Shown piece by piece: positions 14,496-22,402 of a stretch of 23,204 bases of DNA. How positions within the stretch are numbered: position 1 is the stretch's first letter; each line of letters begins with the position of its first letter. The notes under the pieces were generated by a model. That model did not search any database. It had not been told where the DNA came from and worked only from the letters and a program-made list of their open reading frames with translations. Both the position numbers and the translations under genes were made by a program. The DNA is from an uncultured Lachnospiraceae bacterium. GTDB lineage: Bacteria; Bacillota; Clostridia; Lachnospirales; Lachnospiraceae. The stretch covers positions 1 through 23,204 of the forward strand of contig URCR01000048.1 of the NCBI GenBank assembly GCA_900546325.1, written 5' to 3'.

Positions 14496-16661
14496 CTAAA
14501 TTTCATACCAAATAATTTCATTTGCATCCAGGTGAAGATCGAAACTGCTTCCGTCTCCTCTGTATACAGTTGTATCCTGTGGCTCGTAAGTATTGTTTAC
14601 CACACAATATTTTCCATTCTTCACATATGCATGCACTTCCACGTTGAAATTTGTGCTGAACCATTTGTGAAGGTTGTTCTCATCGTGTGCAGACCAGAGA
14701 ATAGAGCGGTACAGAAGACGACTGTTCTCGAAGCTGTATGGAAGTCCGCTGATGTAGACACAACGTCCGTCACCGAAATCGTTGACTGCCATCTGCACTT
14801 CTTTGTCAATCTGTCTTAAGATTGTCGTTCCGTCTAATGCGAAGATGTTTTTCTGTCCTTCTCCAAAGTCGATGTCCTTTGTGCAGTCTTCCTTGATGAA
14901 GTGATCATGTTCTTCCCAGTTGTATTTGTCTGTATTTAAGTTAAATCCATTTTCCTTCTCTACACCAAGTGCGCCTGCAAGCTGGAAGTAACGTCCTTCC
15001 CACTGGTAAGCTGTCGGCTCGCCAACACCGATAAATCCACCGCCGTTGTAGATGAATTTCTTCACTGCTGTCACGATCTCTTCATCTGCCCATGCAGCTC
15101 CGCCGCTGTGTGCGGTGTAAGCTCCGCCGACATTGATGATCACATCGATATCGTCAAGCACTGCCGGATTGGTCTTGATATCATCAAAGCTGATAAAGCG
15201 CACATCAAATGGTGCTCCGGAGAGTGCCTCTACGATTCCTGCGTAAGAATAGTTCTGCTTCTGATATAATGCATGGTGTACCATGTGATTTCCCCATGCT
15301 CTCATCTTGCCCCAGCTGTTGAGCACTGCAACCGTCTTCACGCAGTACGGTGTTGTTCCTTTGATGTTCTCATATAAGGTACGGAATTCTTTACATACAC
15401 TTTCTACATAATCGATAAATTCCGGGAACTCCAGTGCAAGTTTTAAGTAACCGCCGTATCCGATTCGGTCGATCGGTTTTCTGAGGATGGCACGTCTCGC
15501 TGTTACCCAGTTCACCTTCGCCTCTTTCACCGGATCTCCGCCTTCGTGGAAAGTATCCGGGAAGAAATATGGAAGGAAACGTCCCTCTGTATATTTTACA
15601 TTCGGAATATCACTGATCAGACGAAGTGTAGAACCATTTCCGACACTTCCTACAACCGCGTCAAGTCCGATGGATTTGAATTCATCCATAAACGGTTCCA
15701 TACCAATCCAGTGGTCTCCTAAGAACATCATCGCTTCTTTTCCCATCTCGTGTGTGATGTCCACCATCTCTTTGGCAAGTTTGGCAACTTCTCTTCTCTG
15801 GAATGCCTGGAAATCCTTGAATTCCTTTGACGGGATGCGGTACTGATTGTTCATATATCCCTGATCGATAATGTACTCCGGTCTGAATTTATATCCGACT
15901 TCCTTCTCAAACTGCTCTAAAATATATGGACTTACAGATGCAGAATATCCGTACCAGTCTACATATTTTTCTCTTGCCAGCTCATCAAAGATCAGTGTGA
16001 ACTGATGGAAGAATGTTGTATAACGGATCACGTCTACATGCGGATTGTCCTCGATAAACTTGCGCAGACGCTTCATGGAAAATTCCTTTGTCTTAGGCTG
16101 ACGAACGTCAAAGGTGATCTGTTTCTCCACACCTTTCCAGTCATTGACAACCGCATTGTACATATGTACCGGATCCCACATAATGTATGCAAGGAAGCTT
16201 ACTGTATAATCATGGAATGCCTTTGCTCCGTGAATTGTCACGTCTCCGGTCTCTTCACTGTAAGACCAGCTGTCCGTCGGGACAACTTCTCCTGTGGTAC
16301 GATCGATCACTTCCCACCAGCGCTTAATATCATCGTGAGAATTTACTTTCAGCATATCCGGATACAAATGATCCATCAAATGGATAGAAAGCTCCTCCTC
16401 CACTGCTGTATGGAAAGAAGTCATAATATACATCTGCTGAATCTCATCCGGGTTTGCCTTTGCCCACTCATTATCTTTTCTTGTTGTATAGTAAGTAGAA
16501 TATACCTTTGCATCTACATCTCTTAATCCTTCCGGATAGTCTGTTCCGTCACAGTCACGAATCGCATCTGCTCCCCAGCGCTCCAGTAATTCCAGTGTCT
16601 CTGGTACAACGTCAACGTCTGTCGGGATCGTTACCCTTCCTCTTGTGTTTTCATTACCCAT
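14496..16661 (-). CDS. lnpA: GH112 1,3-beta-galactosyl-N-acetylhexosamine phosphorylase
   Basis: This 721-residue enzyme phosphorolyses lacto-N-biose and/or galacto-N-biose to galactose-1-phosphate plus GlcNAc or GalNAc. It has no signal peptide, so it acts in the cytoplasm after import. Residues reported for the B. longum enzyme recur here with a constant +3 offset: Arg35, Val165 and Asn169 (DPVHMYN), Arg213, Trp236, Asp316 (GDHWIG, matching the general acid Asp313) and Ser339. This alignment is from memory. A TIM barrel (about 1-440), a Rossmann-like region with the NVGGAYTAHSGG segment and a C-terminal beta domain follow the family plan. The ribosome binding site AAGGAGA is at 16668-16674. 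It is monocistronic and separate from nahK, unlike in bifidobacteria. Preference between the two disaccharides cannot be decided; the L-rhamnose-specific relatives are a less likely alternative. Confidence 0.93.
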   Translation of the reverse strand: MGNENTRGRVTIPTDVDVVPETLELLERWGADAIRDCDGTDYPEGLRDVDAKVYSTYYTTRKDNEWAKANPDEIQQMYIMTSFHTAVEEELSIHLMDHLYPDMLKVNSHDDIKRWWEVIDRTTGEVVPTDSWSYSEETGDVTIHGAKAFHDYTVSFLAYIMWDPVHMYNAVVNDWKGVEKQITFDVRQPKTKEFSMKRLRKFIEDNPHVDVIRYTTFFHQFTLIFDELAREKYVDWYGYSASVSPYILEQFEKEVGYKFRPEYIIDQGYMNNQYRIPSKEFKDFQAFQRREVAKLAKEMVDITHEMGKEAMMFLGDHWIGMEPFMDEFKSIGLDAVVGSVGNGSTLRLISDIPNVKYTEGRFLPYFFPDTFHEGGDPVKEAKVNWVTARRAILRKPIDRIGYGGYLKLALEFPEFIDYVESVCKEFRTLYENIKGTTPYCVKTVAVLNSWGKMRAWGNHMVHHALYQKQNYSYAGIVEALSGAPFDVRFISFDDIKTNPAVLDDIDVIINVGGAYTAHSGGAAWADEEIVTAVKKFIYNGGGFIGVGEPTAYQWEGRYFQLAGALGVEKENGFNLNTDKYNWEEHDHFIKEDCTKDIDFGEGQKNIFALDGTTILRQIDKEVQMAVNDFGDGRCVYISGLPYSFENSRLLYRSILWSAHDENNLHKWFSTNFNVEVHAYVKNGKYCVVNNTYEPQDTTVYRGDGSSFDLHLDANEIIWYEI

Positions 16662-16703
16662 AGTGTTTCTCCTTTTCTAGCAATTTCGCATTTTTCTAAA
16701 TCT

Positions 16704-16741
16704 AGTATAACTTCTTCTTATGAGCAAATCTACGCAAATCT
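16704..16741 (-). promoter_or_regulatory. lnpA promoter with 10-bp-spaced direct repeats (putative AraC site)
   Basis: Minus-strand TATACT (16704-16709) is the likely -10; the -35 at proper spacing (TAGATT, 16727-16732) is poor. Two GCAAATCT copies (plus-strand orientation) at 16724-16731 and 16734-16741 repeat at exactly one helical turn and overlap that -35, as AraC-type activator sites commonly do. An alternative TATAAT is at 16752-16757. Confidence 0.4.
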
Positions 16742-16882
16742 TGTTTACAATATTATAGATATTGCTATATCCTTACATTTTAACAAAACTCTACAACCCA
16801 GAATGGGGACAAGACGAATTTCAGGAACAGGCTCCAAAGCCACTGTAAAAATTTGGAATTTCCAATGAAATTCTATAGCATA

Positions 16883-16943
16883 AAAAGACAGCCAGTTTTT
16901 CAAAAATCCGATCTACAGACTTTTGAAATCCTGACTGTCTTTT
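16883..16943 (-). terminator. Terminator of the M42 aminopeptidase unit
   Basis: The 9-bp outer stem (16883-16891 with 16935-16943) is followed by a CAG/CTG step after one mismatch and an inner TTTCAAAA/TTTTGAAA stem (16898-16905 with 16921-16928). The minus strand then reads TTTTT. It starts 39 bp after the unknown membrane-anchored gene. Confidence 0.75.
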
Positions 16944-16982
16944 CTCTCTTTGCCCGCATCACATCGCCGCTAAGCAGGCAAT

Positions 16983-17636
16983 TTACTCAAATAGAAATTC
17001 TACAAATTCTTTTGCATGTTCTCTATGCTCTGTGTAAGAGAATACTCCGATATATGCATCTTCATATCCGATAATTCCATATTCCTCCGCAAGCTTACTT
17101 TGGTCGGCAAGAATATAGTTCTCTCCGACTTCCCCCGCATGTTCCTTGCAAAATTCACTTCCCATTAACTCTTCTACACTTAAAAAAACACCATCCTGAT
17201 CATATGTTTCAAAAGTCTCTTTATCACAAATGAAAATATCAGCGGTTCTTGCACCCATCACAACAGATAACTTCATCGTACTGTTGTATGTTGTCTGATT
17301 TTCCTCACCCATATAGACAGAAGTGTCTATCGTGATGATCTGATTTTTATCTTTGATCTCCAATGCTTTCCGGAGATCCTGATTCAGCTTTTCTGTATCC
17401 GGCGCAGAAGAATTGACGATCACTACATTTAAGATCTCTTCTTTCTGCAAATTCCGGTACCAGTTTACTCCAAACACTCCAAGTGCGATCACTGCCACTA
17501 CCGCCACAAGTACCCATTTGTAATAAGTGAAGAAATATTCGATTCGCTTCTTCCAGCTCATGGAAGCGACTTTTTCCCTCTCTAACTGCCACTTCTCTTT
17601 CCTTGTCAGATCAGACTCATGTTTCTTTTGCATCAT
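16983..17636 (-). CDS. Membrane-anchored protein of unknown function
   Basis: I do not recognise this 217-residue protein. A charged cytoplasmic N-terminus (1-38, rich in Lys/Glu) precedes one transmembrane helix (about 40-59). An extracytoplasmic domain of about 155 residues follows, with alternating strands and helices, including ILNVVIVNSSAPDTEKLNQ near 68-86 and TADIFICDKETFE near 132-144. Those two stretches recall the fold of solute-binding proteins, but no lipobox or family signature is present. The start is the first of two adjacent ATG codons, with AGGG at 7-nt spacing. It lies 18 nt downstream of the M42 peptidase gene and shares its promoter and terminator. A link to peptide handling would be a guess. 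Confidence 0.75.
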   Translation of the reverse strand: MMQKKHESDLTRKEKWQLEREKVASMSWKKRIEYFFTYYKWVLVAVVAVIALGVFGVNWYRNLQKEEILNVVIVNSSAPDTEKLNQDLRKALEIKDKNQIITIDTSVYMGEENQTTYNSTMKLSVVMGARTADIFICDKETFETYDQDGVFLSVEELMGSEFCKEHAGEVGENYILADQSKLAEEYGIIGYEDAYIGVFSYTEHREHAKEFVEFLFE

Positions 17637-17654
17637 TCGTTTCCCTGCCTCACC

Positions 17655-18689
17655 TTACTTTAAAACATAATTCAAAGCAAGTTCGAATGTCTGCTTCATG
17701 CCGTCTTTGTGTGTTCTCTCATATCCATGTGAGGCATATACCCCTTGTCCGATCAGTGCATATCTTGCATCCTTTCCGGATCTCAATGCTGCCCCCGCAT
17801 CGGAGCCGTAAGATGGATAAATATCAACTGCATAGTCAATTCCATGCGCCTTTGCCACTTCAATCAGTTCATTTGTCATCTCAAAATGATATGCCCCAGA
17901 ACTGTCCTTTGCACAGATGGACACCTGCTTTTCCGTACATGCCAGATGATCTCCGACACATCCCATATCCACTGCCAGAAGATCTTCGATCTCCTCTGGG
18001 ATTCCTGCCGCTGCCCCGTGACCAATCTCTTCAAACGTTGTGAAGAACAGCTGTACATTTCTCTTCAGGCATCCTGGATGCTCGCTCACATATTTCGCGA
18101 TTCCAAGAAGAACTCCCGAGGAAGCCTTATCATCCAGGAAACGGCTCTTAATATATCCTTTTTCTGTCACTTGAAATCTCGGTTCTACTGCAAGAAAGTC
18201 TCCGGCACAGATCCCTAATTTCTCTACGTCTTCTTTGGAAGTGACATCTTCATCAAGCACCACTTCCAGATTTGTAAATTTACGCTCTGCATTGACATCC
18301 GGATTCACATGCACCGAAGCGTTCTCAAGCTGGATCGTTCCCTCGTACACCGCACCACTTCTTGTGATGACACGCACATTTTCTGTCTCAATATTATTTG
18401 GGTTCAATGTTCCGTTGGAAATTGCGAGACGTCCATTGCCTTTGATGTAATGTACAAATGCGCCAAGTGTATCTACATGCGCAAGCATCATCAGCGGATT
18501 CCCCTCTCCTCCGAGATTTGCGATCACACCGCCTTTTCTCAATGTGCGGACTTCAAATCCCATCTCCTGGATTGTCTCTACAAGATATTTCTGTACATTG
18601 TAATGATAACCTGTCGGGCTGTCGATCCCGATCACTTTCTCAGTCTGTTCCACGATGTATTCGTGATATTCATGATTCTGATGTGCCAT
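17655..18689 (-). CDS. M42-family metallo-aminopeptidase (glutamyl aminopeptidase/cellulase M-like)
   Basis: This 344-residue cytosolic di-metal peptidase of the M42/M18/M20 clan would trim N-terminal residues from peptides. Expected metal and catalytic residues are visible: AHVDT (His71, Asp73), LDDKAS (Asp186/187), the catalytic pair EEIG (Glu220/221), AVDMG (Asp241) and SHGYERTH (His321). An insert of roughly residues 75-165 corresponds to the dimer/tetrahedral assembly domain. The ATG follows GGAGGG (18698-18703) at 8-nt spacing. It is first in a two-gene unit with the membrane-anchored unknown protein. Substrate preference is not readable; the annotation as endoglucanase that relatives sometimes carry is historical. 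Confidence 0.92.
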   Translation of the reverse strand: MAHQNHEYHEYIVEQTEKVIGIDSPTGYHYNVQKYLVETIQEMGFEVRTLRKGGVIANLGGEGNPLMMLAHVDTLGAFVHYIKGNGRLAISNGTLNPNNIETENVRVITRSGAVYEGTIQLENASVHVNPDVNAERKFTNLEVVLDEDVTSKEDVEKLGICAGDFLAVEPRFQVTEKGYIKSRFLDDKASSGVLLGIAKYVSEHPGCLKRNVQLFFTTFEEIGHGAAAGIPEEIEDLLAVDMGCVGDHLACTEKQVSICAKDSSGAYHFEMTNELIEVAKAHGIDYAVDIYPSYGSDAGAALRSGKDARYALIGQGVYASHGYERTHKDGMKQTFELALNYVLK

Positions 18690-18723
18690 AATAAAATCCC
18701 TCCATTATTTTTACAATACAAGT

Positions 18724-18752
18724 ATTATAACAAAAGGGAAGAGTATTGACTA
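18724..18752 (-). promoter_or_regulatory. Promoter of the M42 aminopeptidase unit
   Basis: On the minus strand, TAGTCA (18747-18752), 17 bp and TATAAT (18724-18729). The -10 is consensus and the -35 matches four of six positions. Confidence 0.5.
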
Positions 18753-18832
18753 GACTTGTTTACAAATTCCTCTGTTGTCTTTCCACTGGAAATACACAGA
18801 TTCTTTTTTATATGCTGCTTTTCTGGCAGACG

Positions 18833-18897
18833 AAAAAATATTCCAAACATTTAGAAACGCAGCTTTCTGTTCCGCGCTTCTAAATCGTTCGGAATAT
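18833..18897 (-). terminator. Long multi-stem terminator after pgi and the PucR-type gene
   Basis: Three stems stack: ATATTCC/GGAATAT (18838-18844 with 18891-18897), ATTTAGAA/TTCTAAAT (18849-18856 with 18878-18885) and CGC/GCG. The minus strand then enters TTTTTT (18833-18838). It begins 6 nt after the stop codon. Confidence 0.85.
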
Positions 18898-18902
18898 CCT
18901 TT

Positions 18903-20033
18903 TTATTTCTTAATATGACTTGCGACCATCATCGCAATCTTAAATGTAAGTGCATCATCAAACACACGCACATCCAGCCCTGTTGATTTCTGAATCTTTT
19001 CCAAACGGTACACAAGTGTATTCCTGTGAATATACAATTGTCTTGCCGTCTCTGACACGTTCAGATTATTATCAAAGAACTTATACACAGTAACCAAAGT
19101 CTCCTCATCAAACTGCTCAAATGCATCTCCGTTAAATACTTCCTGCAGGAACATCTCGCACAAGGAGACCGGGAGCTGATGGATCAGCCTTCCGATTCCG
19201 AGCTCATTGTATGCCAGAATTGTCCGCTCACTGTAAAAAATCCTTCCCACATCCAGCGCCATCGAGGCCTCTTTATAAGACTTGGAAACATCTTTCAGCT
19301 CTTCGACCACAGTCCCATAGGCGACACGCACTTTCATCATCGCCTCGGCGCTCAGTGTATCGGTGATCGTCTTTGCCACATCATTGATCTCCTGATACCC
19401 GTCTGTCACCTCAAGGTGTTTGATAAAAATAATATGCCCTTCATCCACTGCCGTAATGAAATCCTTTGTTCCTGTTGCATAGAGCCCGCGCATTGTCTCC
19501 ATGACAATACTGTCTCCTTCTTTTTTAGGCTCGATCAGAAAGACAACTCTCCGCTCCTCAATTGCAATTCCAAGCTTCTTTGCCCTATTGTAAATATCTA
19601 CCAGAAGAAAATTGTCAAGAAGAAGATTTTGCAGAAAATTATTCTTATCCATCCGTTCATGGTAAGCCGTGATCAGATTTCTGATCTGGCTCACACACAA
19701 TCGGCCGATTACCTTTATGTCGTCCTTCGCCCCCTGAATGAGCAGAACATATTCGAGTTCACTCATATGGTTCAGGATCGGGAAAAATGCTGCTTCCTCT
19801 TCAATCGACTCTGAGATTTCTTCCGCGTCCTTCTCCATCTGCTCTTTCCATCCGGAAAGATGCATTCTGACCTTTTCCTCCGCGCTCTCATCTGCCTCTG
19901 ACGTTTTCACGGCAATCTTTCCCTCTGCATTCCACAAAGATATTTCTGCTGCCACAATTTCTTTCATCTCGTTGATCGTTCTCTGTAATATCTGTCTTGA
20001 TAACAACTTGCCACTTCCTCTGTCGTTTTCCAC
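18903..20033 (-). CDS. PucR/CdaR-type transcriptional regulator
   Basis: The 376-residue regulator ends in a PucR C-terminal HTH (about 310-368), with the typical NLNVSETARQLYIHRNTLVYRL-like segment and a following DALTF motif. A GGDEF-like domain spans about 160-270, and a sensory N-terminal region resembling the CdaR sugar-diacid recognition domain covers about 10-130. The GTG at 20033 abuts the pgi stop but lacks a ribosome binding site. A TTG at 20006, behind AGAGG, would give the more usual CdaR-like N-terminus and is a real alternative. It lies directly after pgi and is probably co-transcribed. Relatives activate glycerate, glucarate, proline or purine catabolism; the ligand here is unknown, and no such pathway is in the window. 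Confidence 0.87.
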   Translation of the reverse strand: MENDRGSGKLLSRQILQRTINEMKEIVAAEISLWNAEGKIAVKTSEADESAEEKVRMHLSGWKEQMEKDAEEISESIEEEAAFFPILNHMSELEYVLLIQGAKDDIKVIGRLCVSQIRNLITAYHERMDKNNFLQNLLLDNFLLVDIYNRAKKLGIAIEERRVVFLIEPKKEGDSIVMETMRGLYATGTKDFITAVDEGHIIFIKHLEVTDGYQEINDVAKTITDTLSAEAMMKVRVAYGTVVEELKDVSKSYKEASMALDVGRIFYSERTILAYNELGIGRLIHQLPVSLCEMFLQEVFNGDAFEQFDEETLVTVYKFFDNNLNVSETARQLYIHRNTLVYRLEKIQKSTGLDVRVFDDALTFKIAMMVASHIKK

Positions 20034-21383
20034 TTATAATTTCTTTAATAATTCTTCGCGTTCCTTTTCAAATCCCGGTTTTCCGAGAAGCGCGAACATA
20101 TTTTTCTTGTAGCTTTCTACTCCCGGCTGGTCAAATGGATTCACTCCTAATAAATATCCGCTCACGCCGCAGGCAAATTCAAAGAAATAGAATAACTGTC
20201 CGAGATAAAATTCATTCTGTTCCGGAATATGCACCATCAGGTTCGGAACATTTCCATCTGTGTGCGCAAGAATTGTTCCGTTCATCGCGCTCTTATTGAT
20301 AAAGTCCACAGATTTTCCTGCAAGATAGTTTAATCCGTCAAGATCAACCGGCTCCTCATTGATCAGAATCTCTTCTTTTGCAGTTTCAACATCTAAGACT
20401 GTCTCAAATAAAATTCGGCTTCCATCCTGAATGAACTGTCCCATAGAGTGTAAGTCGGTTGTCAAATCTACTGCCGCCGGGAAAATTCCTTTCTGATCTT
20501 TTCCTTCACTCTCGCCGTAGAGCTGTTTCCACCACTCTGAAACATAATGAAGGCTTGGCTCATAATTTGCTACGATTTCAATTGCTTTTCCTTTGCGAAG
20601 TAAAATATTGCGGACCGCTGCATACTGTAACGCGCTGTTTTCTGAGAAATCAGCTTCCAGTGCTTCTTTTCTTGCTGCCTGTGCACCTTCCATCAGCTTT
20701 TCAATATCAGCACCGCTGACTGCGATCGGAAGAAGACCTACTGCCGTCAGAACAGAGAAGCGTCCTCCCACATCATCCGGAACAACAAATGTCTCATATC
20801 CTTCTTCTGTTGCAAGGTTCTTTAAAGCTCCTCTCGCCTTATCAGTTGTTGCGTAGATTCTCTTTCCTGCCTCATCTTTTCCGTATTTCTTCTCAAGTAA
20901 CTCCTTGAATACACGGAATGCGATTGCCGGCTCTGTCGTTGTTCCTGATTTTGAAATCATATTGATCGAGAAATCTCTGTCTCCGATTACATCGATCAGA
21001 TGTTTGATGTATGTACTGCTGATGCTGTTTCCGACATAATAAATCTCAGGTGTCTTGCGCATTTCCTTGGAAATCACATTGTAAAAGCTGTGTCCCAAAA
21101 ATTCATTCGCAGCTCTTGCTCCAAGATAAGAACCACCGATTCCGATTACAAGAAGAACTTCTGAATCACTCTGAATCTTCGCAGCCGCTTTCTGAATGCG
21201 TGCAAATTCTTCTTTATCATAATCTACCGGAAGATCGATCCAGCCAAGAAAATCGTTCCCCGCTCCTGACTTCGCCACTAATTTTTCTCTTGCAGCAACT
21301 GCCAGTTCACTCATATATTCCACTTCATGAGTATTGATAAATTTACCCGCTTTTGAATAGTCAAATCTTACTTTATTTGCCAT
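20034..21383 (-). CDS. pgi: Glucose-6-phosphate isomerase
   Basis: This 449-residue enzyme interconverts glucose-6-phosphate and fructose-6-phosphate. It belongs to the shorter Gram-positive class of Pgi (about 450 residues, against about 550 in E. coli). Motifs are GIGGSYLGAR (81-90), the phosphate-binding ISKSGTTTEP (143-152), the PGI signature PDDVGGRFSVLTAVG (202-216), YGESEGK with catalytic Glu291 (289-295) and DLHSMGQ (310-316). The ATG is preceded by AAGGAGAGG. Upstream promoter matches are good, and the gene is followed directly by a PucR-type regulator. It is a core glycolytic gene and would also receive carbon from the disaccharide pathway once galactose enters glycolysis. Confidence 0.97.
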   Translation of the reverse strand: MANKVRFDYSKAGKFINTHEVEYMSELAVAAREKLVAKSGAGNDFLGWIDLPVDYDKEEFARIQKAAAKIQSDSEVLLVIGIGGSYLGARAANEFLGHSFYNVISKEMRKTPEIYYVGNSISSTYIKHLIDVIGDRDFSINMISKSGTTTEPAIAFRVFKELLEKKYGKDEAGKRIYATTDKARGALKNLATEEGYETFVVPDDVGGRFSVLTAVGLLPIAVSGADIEKLMEGAQAARKEALEADFSENSALQYAAVRNILLRKGKAIEIVANYEPSLHYVSEWWKQLYGESEGKDQKGIFPAAVDLTTDLHSMGQFIQDGSRILFETVLDVETAKEEILINEEPVDLDGLNYLAGKSVDFINKSAMNGTILAHTDGNVPNLMVHIPEQNEFYLGQLFYFFEFACGVSGYLLGVNPFDQPGVESYKKNMFALLGKPGFEKEREELLKKL

Positions 21384-21423
21384 CGTTATCCTCTCCTTCT
21401 AAATATGCCTCATAATCATATTT

Positions 21424-21452
21424 ATTTTATCAAATGGTACTCTGTTTATCAA
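21424..21452 (-). promoter_or_regulatory. pgi promoter, overlapping the end of the upstream gene
   Basis: On the minus strand, TTGATA (21447-21452), exactly 17 bp and TAAAAT (21424-21429). The -35 overlaps the TGA stop (21449-21451) of the upstream membrane-protein gene; no terminator separates the two genes. Confidence 0.6.
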
Positions 21453-22249
21453 GCCAAAAACTCCTCTAAGATATCCCGGATCATTGCCTCCCGCTTCAGA
21501 TCATTTTCCATCTTATCCATGACTTCCTCAGACTTTCTCTCCTCCTGCTGTGCCTCCGCAAACAATTCCTTCTCTCTTCCGTCTCTGCTTCCCTGCATCT
21601 CCATTTGAACCTGCTCCACTGTCTGTTCTTCCTTCTTTGCCCTGGATAGGTTCCCCTGACCGATCAGCTCCTCCGGCTGATTCAACTCTGTCTGTACTGC
21701 CTCCTTGTCAGCCTGCTTTTCTTGCCGCGCTGCTTTTTGATACCGGTGCGCACATACATTTTGAAGATAATCCACCATATAGACATGAAGCATTTCCACT
21801 TTATATTTTTCATCGGTTGCCTGACAAATTAGAAACAGAAGCACCATGCCGATCGCCCCAAATGCGCCATAGCGAAATGCCTGCTCTCCCATACCGTAAA
21901 TGCTGTAACTAAGCAGCGCTCCGACCAGTCCCAGAATCCCGACAAATCTCATCGACTGCCGCTCCAGCTGCTGCCATGTATGCATCCGCAGTCCGGCAGA
22001 CCGGTATTCATGAATAAATTTTTCTACAAATGCGCCTACATTGTCGACCTTGTCACTTACCATACACGCATGTTCAAATTTTGCCCGGACAAGCTTCATA
22101 AAGCGGTGACTGCTCTTTGACATATTTTCCGCAGCCCTCACCAGACTTCGAAGTGTCCATTCCGAAACCAGCTTGCTGAGTATCCCGATCCCTCCGATCA
22201 CTCCCATTAGATAAAAAATCATCTGTGTGTCTAACATTGTCTTGAACAT
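21449..22249 (-). CDS. Membrane protein of unknown function with charged C-terminal tail
   Basis: I do not recognise this 266-residue protein. Three hydrophobic helices lie at about 10-28, 101-118 and 125-143. Between the first and second is a basic, helical segment (30-100). After the third comes a strongly charged Glu/Lys/Gln-rich tail (about 175-266), predicted helical and possibly coiled coil. No signal peptide, lipobox or catalytic motif is visible. The layout somewhat recalls membrane proteins with MotA/ExbB-like helices, but no signature supports that. The ATG follows AAGGAGGG with good spacing. It stands between pgi and mtnN with its own promoter. Confidence 0.75.
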   Translation of the reverse strand: MFKTMLDTQMIFYLMGVIGGIGILSKLVSEWTLRSLVRAAENMSKSSHRFMKLVRAKFEHACMVSDKVDNVGAFVEKFIHEYRSAGLRMHTWQQLERQSMRFVGILGLVGALLSYSIYGMGEQAFRYGAFGAIGMVLLFLICQATDEKYKVEMLHVYMVDYLQNVCAHRYQKAARQEKQADKEAVQTELNQPEELIGQGNLSRAKKEEQTVEQVQMEMQGSRDGREKELFAEAQQEERKSEEVMDKMENDLKREAMIRDILEEFLA

Positions 22250-22276
22250 AAAAGAGTCCCTCCTTCTTCTTTCTTC

Positions 22277-22314
22277 TCATTACTGATTCTGCGTCCATTA
22301 TAGACCAGTAATGA
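22277..22314 (-). promoter_or_regulatory. Promoter flanked by a 9-bp inverted repeat
   Basis: The minus-strand -10 TATAAT (22297-22302) lies between perfect 9-bp arms TCATTACTG (22277-22285) and CAGTAATGA (22306-22314), 29 bp centre to centre. One arm lies in the -10/-35 spacer and the other just past the expected start site. The -35 is weak (TTTTTC, 22320-22325). Operator function is inference. Confidence 0.45.
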
Positions 22315-22402
22315 CCGAAGAAAAAGAGGAGAGACCCTGGAATCGTTCATCAAAATTCGACAGAATCGTTTCCATTTTTCCCGTTCTGCCTTCTATTTTC
22401 CC

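Larger units (their letters stand above)
16662..16982. other. Intergenic region upstream of lnpA
   Basis: No gene is seen in these 321 bp. They hold, from left to right, the lnpA ribosome binding site, a -10 candidate, the GCAAATCT direct repeats (16724-16741), a CAATAT-N5-ATATTG dyad (16748-16764), an imperfectly centred TTGGAA-T-TTCCAA palindrome (16853-16865) and the terminator of the M42 unit (16883-16943). Confidence 0.6.
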
